Assembly (NCBI RefSeq): GCF_013240295.1
Contig: NZ_JABETK010000002.1
Location: forward strand, 1,116,001-1,180,000
Source of the DNA: Neoaquamicrobium sediminum
Lineage (GTDB): Bacteria; Pseudomonadota; Alphaproteobacteria; Rhizobiales; Rhizobiaceae
DNA length: 64,000 nt
Direction: 5' to 3'
The notes under the pieces are model-generated. The model did no database searches. It was not told the DNA's origin and saw only the letters and a list, made by a program, of their open reading frames with translations. How positions within the stretch are numbered: position 1 is the first letter of the stretch; the number at the start of each line of letters is the position of its first letter. Position numbers and translations under genes: made by a program. Below are positions 49,945 through 58,888 of the stretch, piece after piece.

Positions 49945-51446
49945 GAGGCGTTTCCCGTGTTCTCTCGATACGGCCGGACGGCCGACAGGAAACGCCTTAG
50001 AGTATCGGGCCGGCCCGCGCAATTGGGCCAGCCCGAGCGCTGTTTAGGCCGCGCGTTCCGCGGGCGGCGTCCGCCATTGCTGCGGCGCTTTGCGCGGAAC
50101 GGCTTCTTGCCGCCCGGCTTGCCGGCAAAAGCCTTGTTGCCGCCGGGCTTGCCGCCGAATTTTCTCGGCTTGCCCTGTCCGTTGCGCGGACGGCGCTCGC
50201 CCGTCTCGCCGGCGTCCCGGTCATCGTTGGCCGCCTGCGGACGCGGCGCGTTCTGCTCACCGCGCGGCCGAACCGGATCCGGCTGGTCGAGATGCGAGGC
50301 CGCCACCGGCAGCTTCATGCGGATGATACGCTCCACCTGGCGCAGCTTCGAGCTTTCGGTCGGATCGCACAGCGTGATCGCGATGCCGTCGGCGCCGTTG
50401 CGGCCTGTACGGCCGATGCGGTGGACGTAGCTCTCGGCCTCGTCAGGCAGGTCGAAGTTCACGACATGGCTTATGCCGGGCACGTCGATGCCGCGCGCGG
50501 CGATGTCGGTGGCGACCAGAATGCGCACCTTGCCCTCGCGGAAGCCGTTCAACGCCTTCTGGCGGGCGTTCTGCGACTTGTTGCCGTGGATCACGGCGGC
50601 CTCAAAGCCGTCGCGCTCGAGGTCCTTGGTCACGCGGTCCGCGCCATGCTTTGTGCGGGCAAAGATCAGTACCGACTTCATCGTCTCATCGGCGAGCATG
50701 TCGGAGAGAATCTTACGCTTCTGCTTGGTGCGCGCCATCACGAGGCTCTGCGTGATCTCGCCGGCGGTGGTGCCCTGCGGCGCCACTTCGACACGCACGG
50801 GATTCTTGAGAAGCCCGGCGGCAAGCTGTTCGATTTCATGCGGCATGGTTGCCGAGAACAGCGCCGTCTGGCGGTCGCGATGCGTCGCCTTGGCGATGCG
50901 CTTGACGTCGTGGATGAAGCCCATGTCGAGCATGCGGTCGGCTTCGTCGAGCACCAGGAAGCGAGTCTCGGCAAGGCTGATCTGGCCTTCGCGCACAAGG
51001 TCCGTCAGCCGGCCCGGCGTGGCGATGAGGATGTCGATGCCCGGCGCCATGCGCTTGATCTGCGAGAAGCGCGAAACGCCGCCCAGCACCAGCGCGGTCG
51101 AGACATGCAGGCCCTTCGACAGCGTACGGATCGTCTCTTCGATCTGAACCGCCAGCTCGCGCGTCGGCGCGAGGATCAGGGCGCGGCACGTGCGCGGCAG
51201 CCGCTTGGTGCCGAACCCGACGATCTTCGACAGGATCGGCAGGCTGAAAGCGGCGGTCTTGCCGGAGCCCGTCTGCGCGATACCGAGAATGTCGCGGCCT
51301 TCGAGCTGCGCCGGGATCGCCTGCACCTGGATCGGCTTCGGATCGGTGAAACCGGCCTTCTCGGTCGACTTCAGCAGCGCGCCGGTAATGCCCAGTGCAG
51401 CGAATCCGCCATTGGTTTCCACGGCGTTGTTGTTTTCGTTCGTCAA
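49872..51446 (-). CDS. DEAD-box RNA helicase (RhlE-like), C-terminus uncertain
   Basis: ATP-dependent RNA helicase. It has the Q motif (PKPIQVQAIP), Walker A AQTGSGKTAA, PTRELAVQ, DEAD (VLDEADRMLDMGF), SAT (LFSATMPHEI) and HRIGRTGRNG. After about residue 380 there is a basic Gly/Lys/Arg-rich tail (GKPRKFGGKPGGNKAFAGKP). The open frame runs to 49872, over the MFS start. In the neighbouring frame the tail would end at 50044-50046 (...TPPAERAA), which looks more natural, so a frame break near 50080-50100 is possible. It is likely involved in ribosome assembly or cold adaptation. Confidence 0.88.
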   Translation of the reverse strand: MTNENNNAVETNGGFAALGITGALLKSTEKAGFTDPKPIQVQAIPAQLEGRDILGIAQTGSGKTAAFSLPILSKIVGFGTKRLPRTCRALILAPTRELAVQIEETIRTLSKGLHVSTALVLGGVSRFSQIKRMAPGIDILIATPGRLTDLVREGQISLAETRFLVLDEADRMLDMGFIHDVKRIAKATHRDRQTALFSATMPHEIEQLAAGLLKNPVRVEVAPQGTTAGEITQSLVMARTKQKRKILSDMLADETMKSVLIFARTKHGADRVTKDLERDGFEAAVIHGNKSQNARQKALNGFREGKVRILVATDIAARGIDVPGISHVVNFDLPDEAESYVHRIGRTGRNGADGIAITLCDPTESSKLRQVERIIRMKLPVAASHLDQPDPVRPRGEQNAPRPQAANDDRDAGETGERRPRNGQGKPRKFGGKPGGNKAFAGKPGGKKPFRAKRRSNGGRRPRNARPKQRSGWPNCAGRPDTLRRFLSAVRPYRENTGNASWPDWLRSRSPTSFRNSTAPSSRS

Positions 51447-51767
51447 AATCTTCTTCTTTCAGGCGGCCGGAAGCTCATGGCGGCGGCCGCGCAATATCGC
51501 GGCAGGGCGCAACCTGCCGCAGCAAATCTGTAAAGGAACGACAAGACGGCGGGGCATGGCCCCGCGCGGCTGCGCTGTCGTGCCCGCGCGCTTCGTGCCC
51601 GCGGGGCTCATTCGCCGCTCGCCATGTCGGGTGACAGGAAAGGGAGAAATCAGACGCAACCAGTCCATTCAAGGAAAGCCGGCAGATCCGGCCCATGCGC
51701 CTCGTAGCCCGCATATGGGGCAGTTCGCCCTCGAAAGCAACCGATTTCTTGTGCAGCGCAGCAAGCC
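51447..51767. other. Intergenic region between parE and the helicase gene
   Basis: 321 bases upstream of the helicase gene (minus strand), which probably carry a long 5' leader, as is common for cold-inducible helicase genes. GC-rich self-complementary stretches occur around 51550-51610, but I recognised no defined RNA or gene. Confidence 0.45.
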
Positions 51768-52088
51768 CTACGAGGAATCCGCCTCGTCCCCGGAGAACAA
51801 GGCATCGATATCGCGGTGACCGTGAATGATGTTCACCACCTCGAATGTATCGCCTTCATAGCGAAAGAAGATGACATGGCCCTTGTGAGCAAAGCTGCGG
51901 ATGTCTGCTCTGAGTTCGGCGCGCGGCCGCCCGATCACACCGGGCAGGCTTGCCAGTTCGCCGCACTTCCCGCGCAGGTCGGCCACCAGCCGCAACCCGG
52001 CTGCGACGCTGCCGCTTTGATGCGCAACGAATTCGAGGATGTCGATGAGGTCCGCCTGCGCCGAACGCAGCCAGCGAAGCTTCGGCAT
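51768..52088 (-). CDS. parE: RelE/ParE-family toxin
   Basis: 106-residue toxin of the ParE branch, which poisons DNA gyrase in characterised members. It begins PKLRWLRSAQADLIDILEFVA and has GRPRAELRADIRSF, HVIFFRYEGD and NIIHGHRDIDALF, matching the ParE fold of a helical hairpin plus beta sheet. It starts directly after the parD stop. Confidence 0.9.
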   Translation of the reverse strand: MPKLRWLRSAQADLIDILEFVAHQSGSVAAGLRLVADLRGKCGELASLPGVIGRPRAELRADIRSFAHKGHVIFFRYEGDTFEVVNIIHGHRDIDALFSGDEADSS

Positions 52089-52334
52089 TCAGCCGATCTT
52101 GCCTTCCAGTTCCTCGGCCTTGCCCTGAAGAGCGGCGTCGAGGTCAGCTTCGCTCACCTCACCGTGCGCCTCGATCGACCGATCAAGCATCGTACGGAGA
52201 GCGATTAGCCTGGCCTCACGTTCCTCGACCAGGCGCAGACCCTCGCGAACTACCTCGCTGGCCGAGCCGTAGCGGCCGCGCCGGACGATGTCGGCCACGA
52301 AGCCCTCCCAGCGGTCACCAATCGAAACGTTCAT
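52089..52334 (-). CDS. parD: ParD-family antitoxin
   Basis: 81-residue ribbon-helix-helix antitoxin: MNVSIGDRWEGFVADIVRRG (beta strand and helix), RYGSASEVVREGLRLVEERE (second helix), then an extended C-terminal toxin-binding tail. The ATG at 52332-52334 is chosen because residues before it are unrelated. The parD stop and parE start abut with no gap, giving coupled translation and an autoregulated operon. Confidence 0.9.
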   Translation of the reverse strand: MNVSIGDRWEGFVADIVRRGRYGSASEVVREGLRLVEEREARLIALRTMLDRSIEAHGEVSEADLDAALQGKAEELEGKIG

Positions 52335-52401
52335 GCTCACACCATCCGATAACAAGGATTGCGCATAAAATGGCATCTCGTAGCAGCTACGGCAAGGTCG
52401 C

Positions 52402-52941
52402 TCACGCGCATTTGTCCGCAAGCTCTGCCAGCTTGAGCACGGTGTTCCAGTTGCGCGCCGTGTTCGGCACGCCGATGCCCTTGTCGAACCGCTCGGCAAG
52501 CTTGGAGGTGCCGAAACCCGCCGGCGTGTGGAGATAGGCAACGTTACCGACAACCTCGATACGGTCGCGGCCCTGCGCGATATCCTGCAGTGCCTTCAGT
52601 CTGGCGGGATCGGGCGCATCGGTCAGCCACGCCGCGTGCAGGAACTTCGGGGTCTCCGTAGCGTCGGGAAACGGGTTGTTTGCAATCACCGCATCCCATT
52701 CTTCGGCCGAAATCAGATAGATGTCCTTCTCGAATCCGAATTCGCGCTTGCAGATCGCGGCTATCTCCTTCGCCGCCGTCGCACGGGACTTACGCGTTTT
52801 CACCAGAGCGTTGCCGCTGTTGATGTAGGTCGCGACATTGCGAAAGCCGGCCTCCGCCAGCTTCTCCCGCAACGGTGCCGTCGGAAGCTGCGTCTTGCCG
52901 CCGACACCGCGGAAAAGGACGATGTAGACGGTGTCGCTCAT
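52402..52941 (-). CDS. DUF1697 domain protein
   Basis: 179-residue member of an uncharacterised bacterial family: YIVLFRGVGGKTQLPTAPLR, FRNVATYINSGNALV and the C-terminal signature TARNWNTVLKLAELA. Its ATG overlaps the stop of ilvA by four bases, so it is co-transcribed with ilvA. The function is unknown. Confidence 0.85.
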   Translation of the reverse strand: MSDTVYIVLFRGVGGKTQLPTAPLREKLAEAGFRNVATYINSGNALVKTRKSRATAAKEIAAICKREFGFEKDIYLISAEEWDAVIANNPFPDATETPKFLHAAWLTDAPDPARLKALQDIAQGRDRIEVVGNVAYLHTPAGFGTSKLAERFDKGIGVPNTARNWNTVLKLAELADKCA

Positions 52942-54194
52942 ATGATCAGCCCCGCCAGGACTTCGTTCTCGGTGATGTCCTGGAAAGCCCAGCCGCCTTC
53001 GGCGAAGCGCTTTCTCAACAGGTCGAAATTCTTCGCGTCCTTCGTTTCGATACCGATCAGCACCGAACCGAAATTGCGGGCCGACTTCTTCAGATATTCG
53101 AAGCGGGCGATGTCGTCGTCGGGACCGAGCAGTTCCAGGAAATCGCGCAGCGCGCCCGGCCGCTGCGGAAAGCGGAAGATGAAGTACTTCTTCAAGCCCT
53201 CGAAGCGCAGCGCCCGCTCCTTGACGTCGGGCAGCCGTTCGAAATCGAAATTCCCGCCGGAAACGACCAGCACGACCGCCCTGCCCTTGAGCTCCTTACG
53301 CGGAAAATCCTTGAGCACGTCGATGGCGAGCGCGCCCGCCGGCTCCAGCACGATGCCTTCGATATTGAGCATCTCGACCATCGTGGCGCAAAGCCGGTTC
53401 TCGGGCACAAGCCGCACCTGCGCCTCGTCGAACCCCTTGAGCAGCCGGAAATTCTCCTTGCCGATCTCGGCTACGGCCGCGCCATCGACGAAATTGTCCA
53501 CCGTATCGAGTTTCACCCGGCGGCCGGCCGCAAGGCTCCGCTTCAGGCTGGGCGCGCCCAGCGGCTCGGCGAAAGCGAAGCGGGGTGCGGCCCCGCGCTC
53601 CGCGTAATAGCGCGTCACGCCGGCCGAGAGCCCGCCGCCACCGACCGGCAGCACCATCAGGGCTGGCTCGATGCCCTCCGGCATCTGCGCAGCGATCTCG
53701 TGCGCCACGGTCGCCTGCCCCTCGATGATGTCGCGATGGTCGAACGGCGGCACCATCAGCCCGCCGCTTGCCTCGGCAAAGTCGAGCGCGGCGCGATAGC
53801 ATTCGTCGAAGAAGTCGCCGATGAGCCGTATCTCGACCATGCCGCCGCCGAACATGCGCGTCTTGTCGATCTTCTGCTGCGGCGTGGTCACCGGCATGAA
53901 GACGACGCCGCGCCGGCCGAGATGCCGGCACACATAGGCGAACCCTTGCGCATGGTTGCCGGCAGAGGCGCAAACGAACGCTTCCGGAGACAGGCCGGCA
54001 GCAACCGCCTTGTGGAAAAAGTTGAACGCCCCGCGGATCTTGTAGGAGCGAACCGGCGACAGGTCCTCGCGCTTGAGAAACACGCGCGCGCCCGTCTTGC
54101 GCGACAGGTAATCGTTCTCCTGAAGCGGCGTCGTATCGAAAAGCGCTCGCATCGCATCCGCCGCGCGGGCAACATCGCGTGTAAATCCGGCCAT
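52938..54194 (-). CDS. ilvA: Threonine dehydratase
   Basis: PLP enzyme deaminating threonine to 2-oxobutyrate for isoleucine synthesis. The PLP lysine is Lys52 (SYKIRGAFNFF). It has the SAGNHAQGFAY loop and GGGGLSAGV for phosphate binding, and a single C-terminal ACT-like regulatory domain (FIFRFPQRPGALRDFLELLG). At 418 residues this is the shorter biosynthetic form. Isoleucine feedback control is likely from the ACT-like domain. It is divergent from trkH with a short gap. Confidence 0.93.
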   Translation of the reverse strand: MAGFTRDVARAADAMRALFDTTPLQENDYLSRKTGARVFLKREDLSPVRSYKIRGAFNFFHKAVAAGLSPEAFVCASAGNHAQGFAYVCRHLGRRGVVFMPVTTPQQKIDKTRMFGGGMVEIRLIGDFFDECYRAALDFAEASGGLMVPPFDHRDIIEGQATVAHEIAAQMPEGIEPALMVLPVGGGGLSAGVTRYYAERGAAPRFAFAEPLGAPSLKRSLAAGRRVKLDTVDNFVDGAAVAEIGKENFRLLKGFDEAQVRLVPENRLCATMVEMLNIEGIVLEPAGALAIDVLKDFPRKELKGRAVVLVVSGGNFDFERLPDVKERALRFEGLKKYFIFRFPQRPGALRDFLELLGPDDDIARFEYLKKSARNFGSVLIGIETKDAKNFDLLRKRFAEGGWAFQDITENEVLAGLII

Positions 54195-54240
54195 GGTGCG
54201 GCTCCGTGTGCTATGCGGGCCCTATTGCACAAACTGCCGG

Positions 54241-55742
54241 ATGACGCCACTCTCCGGCCGCGCCCAGAGTCGAGGCTTCTTCCCCGTGCATTACTCTTCC
54301 ATACGTGCCGCGCTTCATATTGCTTCGGTCTTTGCGATCTATCTTTCGCTCGCGATGCTGATTCCGGCGGCGGTCGATCTTTATTTCGGCAATGACGACT
54401 GGCGCACCTTCGCCTTCTCCGCGCTGTTCACCGGCGGGCTTTCGCTGGGCCTCGCGCTGGCCACCCAAGGTCGCCCCCGCCGATCTCGTCGCGTTTCGGC
54501 TTCCTGCTGGTCAACCTTCTGTGGCTCACCACCTGCGTTGTTGGCGCGGTCCCGCTGCTCGCCTCCTCGACCGACCTGAGCGTCGCCGACGCCTTCTTCG
54601 AAACCGTCTCGGGCATCACGACCACCGGCGGCACGGTTCTGGTCGGCCTCGACGACCTTCCGCCGGGCGTCCTATTGTGGCGTTCCATCCTGCAATGGAT
54701 GGGCGGCCTCGGCGTGATCGCGCTCGGCCTGTTCGTGCTGCCGTTCCTGAATGTCGGCGGCTTCTCCTATTTCCGCATCGAATCGTCGGACATGGGTGAC
54801 CGCCCGTTCGAACGCTTCTCTACCTACACGACGAGCCTGATCGCCATCTACTCGCTGCTGACGCTGATCTGCGGCCTGTGTTACGCGGCCGCCGGGATGA
54901 GCAGCTTCAACGCGCTCAACCACGCCCTGACCACCATCTCCACCGGCGGATTTTCTACCCATGACGCCTCGATGGGCCAATATGCCGGCAATCTGGCGAT
55001 CCTCTGGATCGGCACCATTTTCATGTTCATTGGCGCGCTGCCGTTCTCGATCCTGATCCTGCTTGCGGTCGCCGGCCGGCTCGACGCGCTGCGCGACCCG
55101 CAAATCCGCGTCTTCGCTGGCTACGTCGTCGCCTTCGTCGTGGCGGTCGCGGTCTATCTGCGCGTTTCGACCGGCATGCCGTTCACGGTGGCGCTCAGCC
55201 ACGCCGCCTTCAACTTCGTGTCAATCATCACAACTACCGGTTATGCCAGTCAGGACTATACGCTGTGGGGACCCTTCGCGGTTGGCTGCGCGTTCGCCGC
55301 GACCTTCCTGGGCGGCTGTTCCGGTTCGACCTCCGGCGGCGTCAAGGCATACCGTTTCCTCATTCTCTACAAGCTCCTCGTCAACGGTCTGCGCCGCTTC
55401 GTCTATCCCAACAGCGTCGCCAGCGTCCGCTACGGCGATCGCCCGGTGGACGACACGGTGCAGCGCGCGGTCGTGCTGTTCATCTCGGCCTTCGTCGTCA
55501 TCTGGCTGATCATGACCATCCTGCTTGCCGCAACCGGCCTGGACCTGATGACCGCCCTGACGGGCGCGTTGACGTCGCTGACCAATGTCGGCCCCGGTCT
55601 CGGTGACCAGATTGGCCCGTCTGGCAACTTCGCCAACGTGCCGGATTCGGCCAAGTGGCTGCTGTCGCTCGCAATGCTGCTCGGCCGCCTGGAAATCCTG
55701 GCCGTGCTGGTGATCTTCACCCCCGCTTTCTGGAGCCGGTAA
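54241..55742 (+). CDS. trkH: Trk potassium uptake membrane protein TrkH (frameshifted near 54476)
   Basis: K+-translocating subunit of the Trk system; cytosolic TrkA is not in the window. The start MTPLSGRAQSRGFF ... ALATQGR is in one frame, and FGFLLVNLLWLTTCVVGAVP onward continues in another. One more C in the run at 54474-54478 restores a continuous protein of about 500 residues. Selectivity-filter loops are FETVSGITTTGGTV, ALTTISTGGFSTHD, SIITTTGYASQDY and ALTSLTNVGPGLGD, the four-repeat TrkH pattern. Confidence 0.9.
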
Positions 55743-55757
55743 CCGGAAGTTTTGCCA

Positions 55758-55796
55758 CTGCGGATGGACGCGGGCGGCTTTAGCCGCTATCCGCAG
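55758..55796 (+). other. Two-tier hairpin between trkH and the lipoprotein gene
   Basis: CTGCGGAT (55758-55765) pairs with ATCCGCAG (55789-55796), enclosing an inner stem GCGGCT/AGCCGC (55774-55779 with 55782-55787). No T run follows. It may be an mRNA 3'-end structure of trkH. Confidence 0.45.
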
Positions 55797-55821
55797 ACGG
55801 ACGTTGGTACTGGAGTTTGCC

Positions 55822-56991
55822 GTGTCTGCTTTCCGGCGCACACTGATGGCGTTGTTTCCCGCCCTCGTTCTGGCGCTGTCGGGCTGCGCCGGCGGCCCAT
55901 CGCGCAGCCTCACGAACGCGCTGGCGGCCGAACCCGACGCAATCGTTGCAACGCACAACATTCTGGTCGCGACGACCCGCGCCAAGGCAGACGATCCGTC
56001 CGAGGTCTATGGCGGCGGACGCGGCGACGAGCTGGGCTTTGCCCGCGTTAACGTGACGGTACCGCGCGTCCACACTTCAGGCAGGCTGGAGGGGCCCCGA
56101 AACGGTGCGCGGCGCGATGCATCCAAACACTTCGCCGCCAGCGAGATCGCCTTGTTCCCGAAGGAGCAGGATTTTGGCAATGCCCTGCGCGAGAACCTGG
56201 CACGCACCGACGGCCGCGCGCTGGTCTTCATCCATGGCTACCGCACTGCCTTCGACGGCTCGATCTATCGCGCCGCGCAGATCGTCCACGATTCCGGCTA
56301 TGCCGGCACGCCGGTCCTGTTCTCATGGGCCTCGACCGGCCGCACCGTCGACTACATCTACGACAACAACTCCGCGACCGTCGCCCGCGACGGTCTGGAA
56401 AAGACGCTGCGCCTGCTCCGCGCCAGCGGCGCGAAACGCATCGACATCATCGCCCATTCGATGGGCAACTGGGTCACGATGGAAGCCCTGCGCCAGATCG
56501 CCATCGCCGATGACCAGACCGTGGCCGGCGCCCTAGGCGACGTGGTGCTCGCGTCGCCCGACATCGATGTCGACGTCTTCAAGACGCAGCTTCAGCGTAT
56601 CGGCAAGCTGGACCGGCCTTTCCTGGTCATGGTGTCGCGCGACGATCGCGCATTGCTGGTATCGTCCATCCTTGCCGGCAGCCGTCCCCGCGTCGGCGAC
56701 TACGACAAGGACGAGGACCTCGCGAGCCTCGGCGTGACCGTGATCGACGTGTCGGCGCTCGAGAGCGGTGATCGGCTCAATCACGCCCGCTTTGCCGACA
56801 ATCCACTTCTGATCCAGCTACTCGGCCAGCGGCTCAACGAGGACGATAACCTCGGCGGCAATGGCGATCAGGTGACGCGCCGCCTCGAAACCCTCGCGCA
56901 GGGTCTCGGCCAGACGATCGGCTCGGCGGCCGAGATCATCATCACCACGCCCTTCGAGGTCATCAACGTCGCCGTCGGCGGTGCGCGCTAG
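55822..56991 (+). CDS. DUF900-type alpha/beta hydrolase lipoprotein
   Basis: 389 residues beginning with a lipoprotein signal (lipobox LSGC, about Cys22). The DUF900 hydrolase domain has ILVATTRAKADDPSEVYGG, the oxyanion strand VFIHGYRTAFDG, the nucleophile elbow AHSMGNWVTMEAL, the Asp in PDIDVDVF and a catalytic His in LNHARF. The GTG at 55822 has GGAG six bases upstream and gives a normal signal peptide; an ATG at 55846 is possible. The substrate is unknown; ester or lipid hydrolysis at the envelope is inferred. It is convergent with ade. Confidence 0.85.
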   Translation: MSAFRRTLMALFPALVLALSGCAGGPSRSLTNALAAEPDAIVATHNILVATTRAKADDPSEVYGGGRGDELGFARVNVTVPRVHTSGRLEGPRNGARRDASKHFAASEIALFPKEQDFGNALRENLARTDGRALVFIHGYRTAFDGSIYRAAQIVHDSGYAGTPVLFSWASTGRTVDYIYDNNSATVARDGLEKTLRLLRASGAKRIDIIAHSMGNWVTMEALRQIAIADDQTVAGALGDVVLASPDIDVDVFKTQLQRIGKLDRPFLVMVSRDDRALLVSSILAGSRPRVGDYDKDEDLASLGVTVIDVSALESGDRLNHARFADNPLLIQLLGQRLNEDDNLGGNGDQVTRRLETLAQGLGQTIGSAAEIIITTPFEVINVAVGGAR

Positions 56992-57000
56992 AGCAGTCCT

Positions 57001-58818
57001 TTAGAGGAATAGGTCCACGGTCTCGAACTTCGTCACGTCGACGATGCCGACATCGGAAATCCGGAGTTCGGGGATCACCACCAGCGCCAGCAGCGAGTGC
57101 TGCATGTAGGCGTTGTTGAGCGAGCAGCCCATGTCGCGCATTGCGGCCGTCAGCTTTGCAGCCTTCTCCGCCACGGCCTCGGCGCGCTCGGCGGACATCA
57201 ACCCGGCAATCGGCATCTCAACCAGCGCCAGTTCCCTGCCTTCGGAGATCAGCACCACGCCGCCGCCGACTTCGCCCAGCCGGTTCGCCGCCTGCGCCAT
57301 GTCCGCCTTGTTGGTTCCAACCACGATCATGTGGTGGGAATCATGCGCCACCGTCGACGCCATCGCGCAATCCTTGACGTAACCGAAGCCGGAGACGAAG
57401 CCGTTGACCACGCCGCCCGTGCCCCGATGCCGCTCGACCAGCGCGATCTGGCAGACGTCGTTCTGCCGGTCCATCGCGACCAGCCCGTCCTCGACAGCCA
57501 GTTCCGCCTCCAGCGCCCGCGTGGGCGCCTGGTTCTCGATCACGCCGATCACCCGCGCCCGCACCTCGTTGGCGCCTGCGGGCGCTGCGATGTCGAAATC
57601 GGCAGCCGTCAGCGCCTTGCCGAGCTTCACGGTGCCCTTCGCGCTTGCCGGATAATCATACGCCGGAATATCAGCTTCCAGCCGCCCGTTGCGCGCAAGC
57701 CGCACCCCGCGCCCGTAAACCTCGTCGATCGTCAGTTCGGGCAGGTTCGAGACGATGAGGAAGTCGGCGAGCCTGCCCGGCGTGATCGAACCCAGCTCGC
57801 GCTCCAGGCGGAAGTGCTGGGCCGTGTTGATGGTCGCCATCTGGATCGCGGTCACCGGGCTGAGCCCCTGCGCAATGGCGTGGCGGACCACCCGGTCCAT
57901 GTGCCCGTCGTGGACCAGCGTGCCGGAATGGCTGTCGTCGGTGCACAGGATGAAGTTGCGCGGGTCGAGCCCCAGCTCCGTCACCGCCTTGATCTGGCTG
58001 GCGACGTCGTACCATGCCGACCCCAGCCGCAGCATCGCCTTCATGCCCTGCCGCACGCGGGCAACCGCATCCTCGACGGCCGTGCCCTCGTGATCGTCCT
58101 CCGGACCGCCCGCGACATAGCCGTGGAAGGCAAGCCCGAGATCGCGCGAGGCATAATGGCCGCCAACCGTCTTGCCGGCCTTCACCGTCTCGGCAATTTC
58201 CGCCACCATCACCGGGTCGTTGTTGGCGACGCCGGGAAAATTCATCACCTCGCCGAGCCCGACGATATTCTCCCACGTCATCGCCTCGGCAACGTCTGCC
58301 GCGGTCAGTTGCGCGCCCGCGTTCTCCAGCCCCGGTGCGGACGGCACGCAGGACGGCATCTGCACGCCCACATTGATCGGCATCGCCAGCGCCTCGTCAT
58401 GCATCAGCCGCACGCCCTCGAGACCGAGCACATTGGCGATCTCGTGCGGATCGATGAACATCGACGTGGTGCCGTGCGGGATGACGGCGCGGCAGAACTC
58501 GGTCACCGTCACCATCCCGCTTTCGACATGCATATGCGCGTCGCACAGGCCCGGCACCAGATAGCGGCCGCCTGCATCCACCACCTTGGTGCCCTCGCCG
58601 ATCGCGTGCGAGGCATCCGGCCCGCAATAGGCGAAACGTCCCTCCACGATCGCTACGTCGGTGCCCGGCACCACCTCGCCGGAGTGCACGTTCACCCACC
58701 GCCCGTTCCTGACGACCAGATCGGCGGGCTTGCGCCCGGTCGCCACGTCGACGAGATGCGGCGCGACCTCGGTCCAGGGTTTGGGGCGGCCAAAGGCGGA
58801 TTTCGTGGCTGCGGGCAT
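57001..58818 (-). CDS. ade: Adenine deaminase
   Basis: Amidohydrolase converting adenine to hypoxanthine and ammonia for purine salvage. The 605-residue length fits the AdeC/YfaU-type enzymes. It has the metal motif CDAHMHVESGM, GHYASRD, CTDDSHSG, the long C-terminal domain with AHDSHHMIVVGTN and GGGVVLISEG, and the end DVTKFETVDLFL. The ATG at 58816-58818 is preferred. It lies 70 bases downstream of the second TRAP dctM on the same strand, so co-transcription with the transporter is possible. Confidence 0.93.
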   Translation of the reverse strand: MPAATKSAFGRPKPWTEVAPHLVDVATGRKPADLVVRNGRWVNVHSGEVVPGTDVAIVEGRFAYCGPDASHAIGEGTKVVDAGGRYLVPGLCDAHMHVESGMVTVTEFCRAVIPHGTTSMFIDPHEIANVLGLEGVRLMHDEALAMPINVGVQMPSCVPSAPGLENAGAQLTAADVAEAMTWENIVGLGEVMNFPGVANNDPVMVAEIAETVKAGKTVGGHYASRDLGLAFHGYVAGGPEDDHEGTAVEDAVARVRQGMKAMLRLGSAWYDVASQIKAVTELGLDPRNFILCTDDSHSGTLVHDGHMDRVVRHAIAQGLSPVTAIQMATINTAQHFRLERELGSITPGRLADFLIVSNLPELTIDEVYGRGVRLARNGRLEADIPAYDYPASAKGTVKLGKALTAADFDIAAPAGANEVRARVIGVIENQAPTRALEAELAVEDGLVAMDRQNDVCQIALVERHRGTGGVVNGFVSGFGYVKDCAMASTVAHDSHHMIVVGTNKADMAQAANRLGEVGGGVVLISEGRELALVEMPIAGLMSAERAEAVAEKAAKLTAAMRDMGCSLNNAYMQHSLLALVVIPELRISDVGIVDVTKFETVDLFL

Positions 58819-58888
58819 AGAGTGGTGTCTCCTTTTGCCCGACTGTGCCAAGTCTCGCGCCAAACCGCCAGCCGCTTTCGTGTCGCTG

